Part shown: positions 63,486-64,000 of the stretch, one piece after another
Position numbering within the stretch: the stretch's first letter is position 1
Layout: every line of letters begins with the position of its first letter
Assembly: GCF_016765695.1 (NCBI RefSeq)
Contig: NZ_JAETGO010000084.1
Location: 1-64,000, forward strand
Length of the DNA stretch: 64,000 nt
Source of the DNA: Sporosalibacterium faouarense
GTDB lineage: Bacteria > Bacillota > Clostridia > Tissierellales > VENL01
Direction: 5' to 3'
Notes under the pieces: generated by a model
Told to the model about the DNA's origin: nothing
Database searches by the model: none
Seen by the model: only the letters and a program-made list of their open reading frames with translations
Translations under genes and position numbers: made by a program

Positions 63486-63684
63486 GATGTTTCTCAGAAA
63501 ATTAATATGTTGAAAGATTCTGAATTTATCATATGTATATGGTACTGTTAATTGTGTCAAATGACTCCTTTAGTGTGTTATTTAACACATATTAATTGTT
63601 CATTTTCTATAAGTAAATTTAGCTTCTACATTGACGCAATATTTCTCTAATACAAAAGGCGAAAGAAATAATACAAGTGGAAAA

Positions 63685-63724
63685 GGGGGTATCACAATGA
63701 TTTTAAAATCATTGTGATACCCCC
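63685..63724 (-). terminator. 40-bp perfect palindrome acting as terminator
   Basis: Arms GGGGGTATCACAATGATTTT and its exact complement, with no unpaired centre. On the minus strand it is followed by TTTTCC, downstream of the gene that enters from the right edge. Its length and perfection are unusual for a simple terminator. Confidence 0.75.
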
Positions 63725-63815
63725 TCAAATATATTTAACCTTAAGAACAATTAGAAATCATAGTTTTAAGTCAACTCAATTACATGTAATTTAACATTTA
63801 AATATATATTACATT

Positions 63816-64000
63816 CTAGCTTAGTTTAAATGCGAATATAGCAAGGTACATTAGCCCTCCAAATATTATAGTGAAGGTAAACCCTATGGTCATTGAAAGA
63901 GCTAATGCCACAGCGGATCCAGCTACTGACATGACTCCATTTACTCCCCATATTAGAGGTATATGATTATCAAATCCACTATCATTTAGTTTTTTAATCC
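63816..64000 (-). CDS. C-terminal part of a membrane protein, spermidine-synthase-like family
   Basis: The frame entering from the right edge (61 codons plus TAG at 63816-63818) reads IKKLNDSGFDNHIPLIWGVNGVMSVAGSAVALALSMTIGFTFTIIFGGLMYLAIFAFKLS. The pattern I-P-x-x-W-G-V-N-G-x-x-S-V-x-G-S, then two membrane helices, is what I recall from the end of large membrane proteins with spermidine-synthase-like/methyltransferase domains. Start and catalytic part lie outside the window. Confidence 0.65.
   Translation of the reverse strand, partial: IKKLNDSGFDNHIPLIWGVNGVMSVAGSAVALALSMTIGFTFTIIFGGLMYLAIFAFKLS

Larger units (their letters stand above)
63406..63815. other. Intergenic region between ssuB operon and partial gene at window end
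   Basis: This 410-bp gap has no credible ORF. It contains the ssu promoter, a 7-2-7 palindrome TGTGTTA-TT-TAACACA (63574-63589) about 90 bp upstream of the promoter that may be an operator, and the 40-bp terminator palindrome. No riboswitch was recognised. Confidence 0.6.

Overview
This window comes from a low-GC, spore-forming anaerobe of the Bacillota, most likely class Clostridia and order Tissierellales. I infer this from the AT-rich sequence, the many TTG/GTG starts behind strong Shine-Dalgarno sites, the sporulation genes (SpoIVFA/SpoIVFB, a Spo0B-like protein, DacF, a GerMN lipoprotein), a complete set of selenocysteine proteins (SelA, SelB and a SelD that itself contains selenocysteine), and the conserved mre-min-spoIVF-rplU-obg block. 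Nearly every gene lies on the minus strand. The exceptions are dacF, an ndh2-type NADH dehydrogenase and a DUF302 gene.

Layout: 0-2.1 kb, a chemoreceptor gene abutting a cluster of hairpins that may be the right end of an IS200/IS605-type element. 2.4-7.0 kb, an Mrp-type Na+/H+ antiporter operon in the gene order of archaeal membrane-bound hydrogenases (E-F-G-A'-A''-B-C-D), without the large ND5-like half of MrpA. 7.4-10.4 kb, a PutP-type symporter and a class III aminotransferase. 10.5-13.5 kb, a PhoB/WalR-type two-component system with a GerMN lipoprotein. 13.7-18.1 kb, selD-selA-selB; the selD start lies upstream of an in-frame TGA followed by a bacterial SECIS hairpin. 18.1-30.5 kb, housekeeping genes: comEA, dacF, rsfS, yqeK, nadD, yhbY, obgE, spo0B-like, rpmA, prp, rplU with its leader RNA, rng and two radical-SAM-linked genes. 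30.5-32.2 kb, spoIVFB and spoIVFA. 37.7-48.5 kb, mgsA, minEDC, a very large PBP2, mreDCB, radC, maf, DUF4321, a Gx-type transporter and a NusG-II protein.

The most interesting segment is 32.3-37.7 kb. A polyprenyl diphosphate synthase, an ApbE flavin transferase, a lipoprotein with two FMN-binding domains (two SGAT flavinylation motifs) and a divergent type II NADH dehydrogenase with a C-terminal membrane domain sit together, bounded by terminators, inside the otherwise conserved block between mgsA and spoIVFA. They match dmkB, fmnB, pplA and ndh2 of flavin-based extracellular electron transfer (EET) loci such as that of Listeria. The NusG-II and Gx-transporter genes at 47.5-48.5 kb match eetA and eetB. 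The expected path is NADH to Ndh2 to (demethyl)menaquinone to EetA/B to flavinylated surface lipoprotein to an external acceptor. A Rex-like palindrome lies next to the pplA promoter.

48.7-59.6 kb is a copper/thiol island: a Cys-rich copper-storage-type protein, a two-component system whose kinase has a Met/His-rich outer loop, a Met-rich secreted repeat protein, a rhodanese and a DUF302 protein around a CsoR/CstR-like palindrome, two SHOCT proteins, TPM and LemA proteins, CopZ, an RseC-like protein, the CopA ATPase with a CsoR-like site in its promoter, and an Lgt-family protein. 59.7-63.4 kb carries sulfur assimilation: cysteine synthase and an SsuABC-type sulfonate transporter. The window ends in the C-terminus of a membrane protein resembling spermidine-synthase-like membrane proteins. 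All assignments come from reading the sequence; no database search was run.
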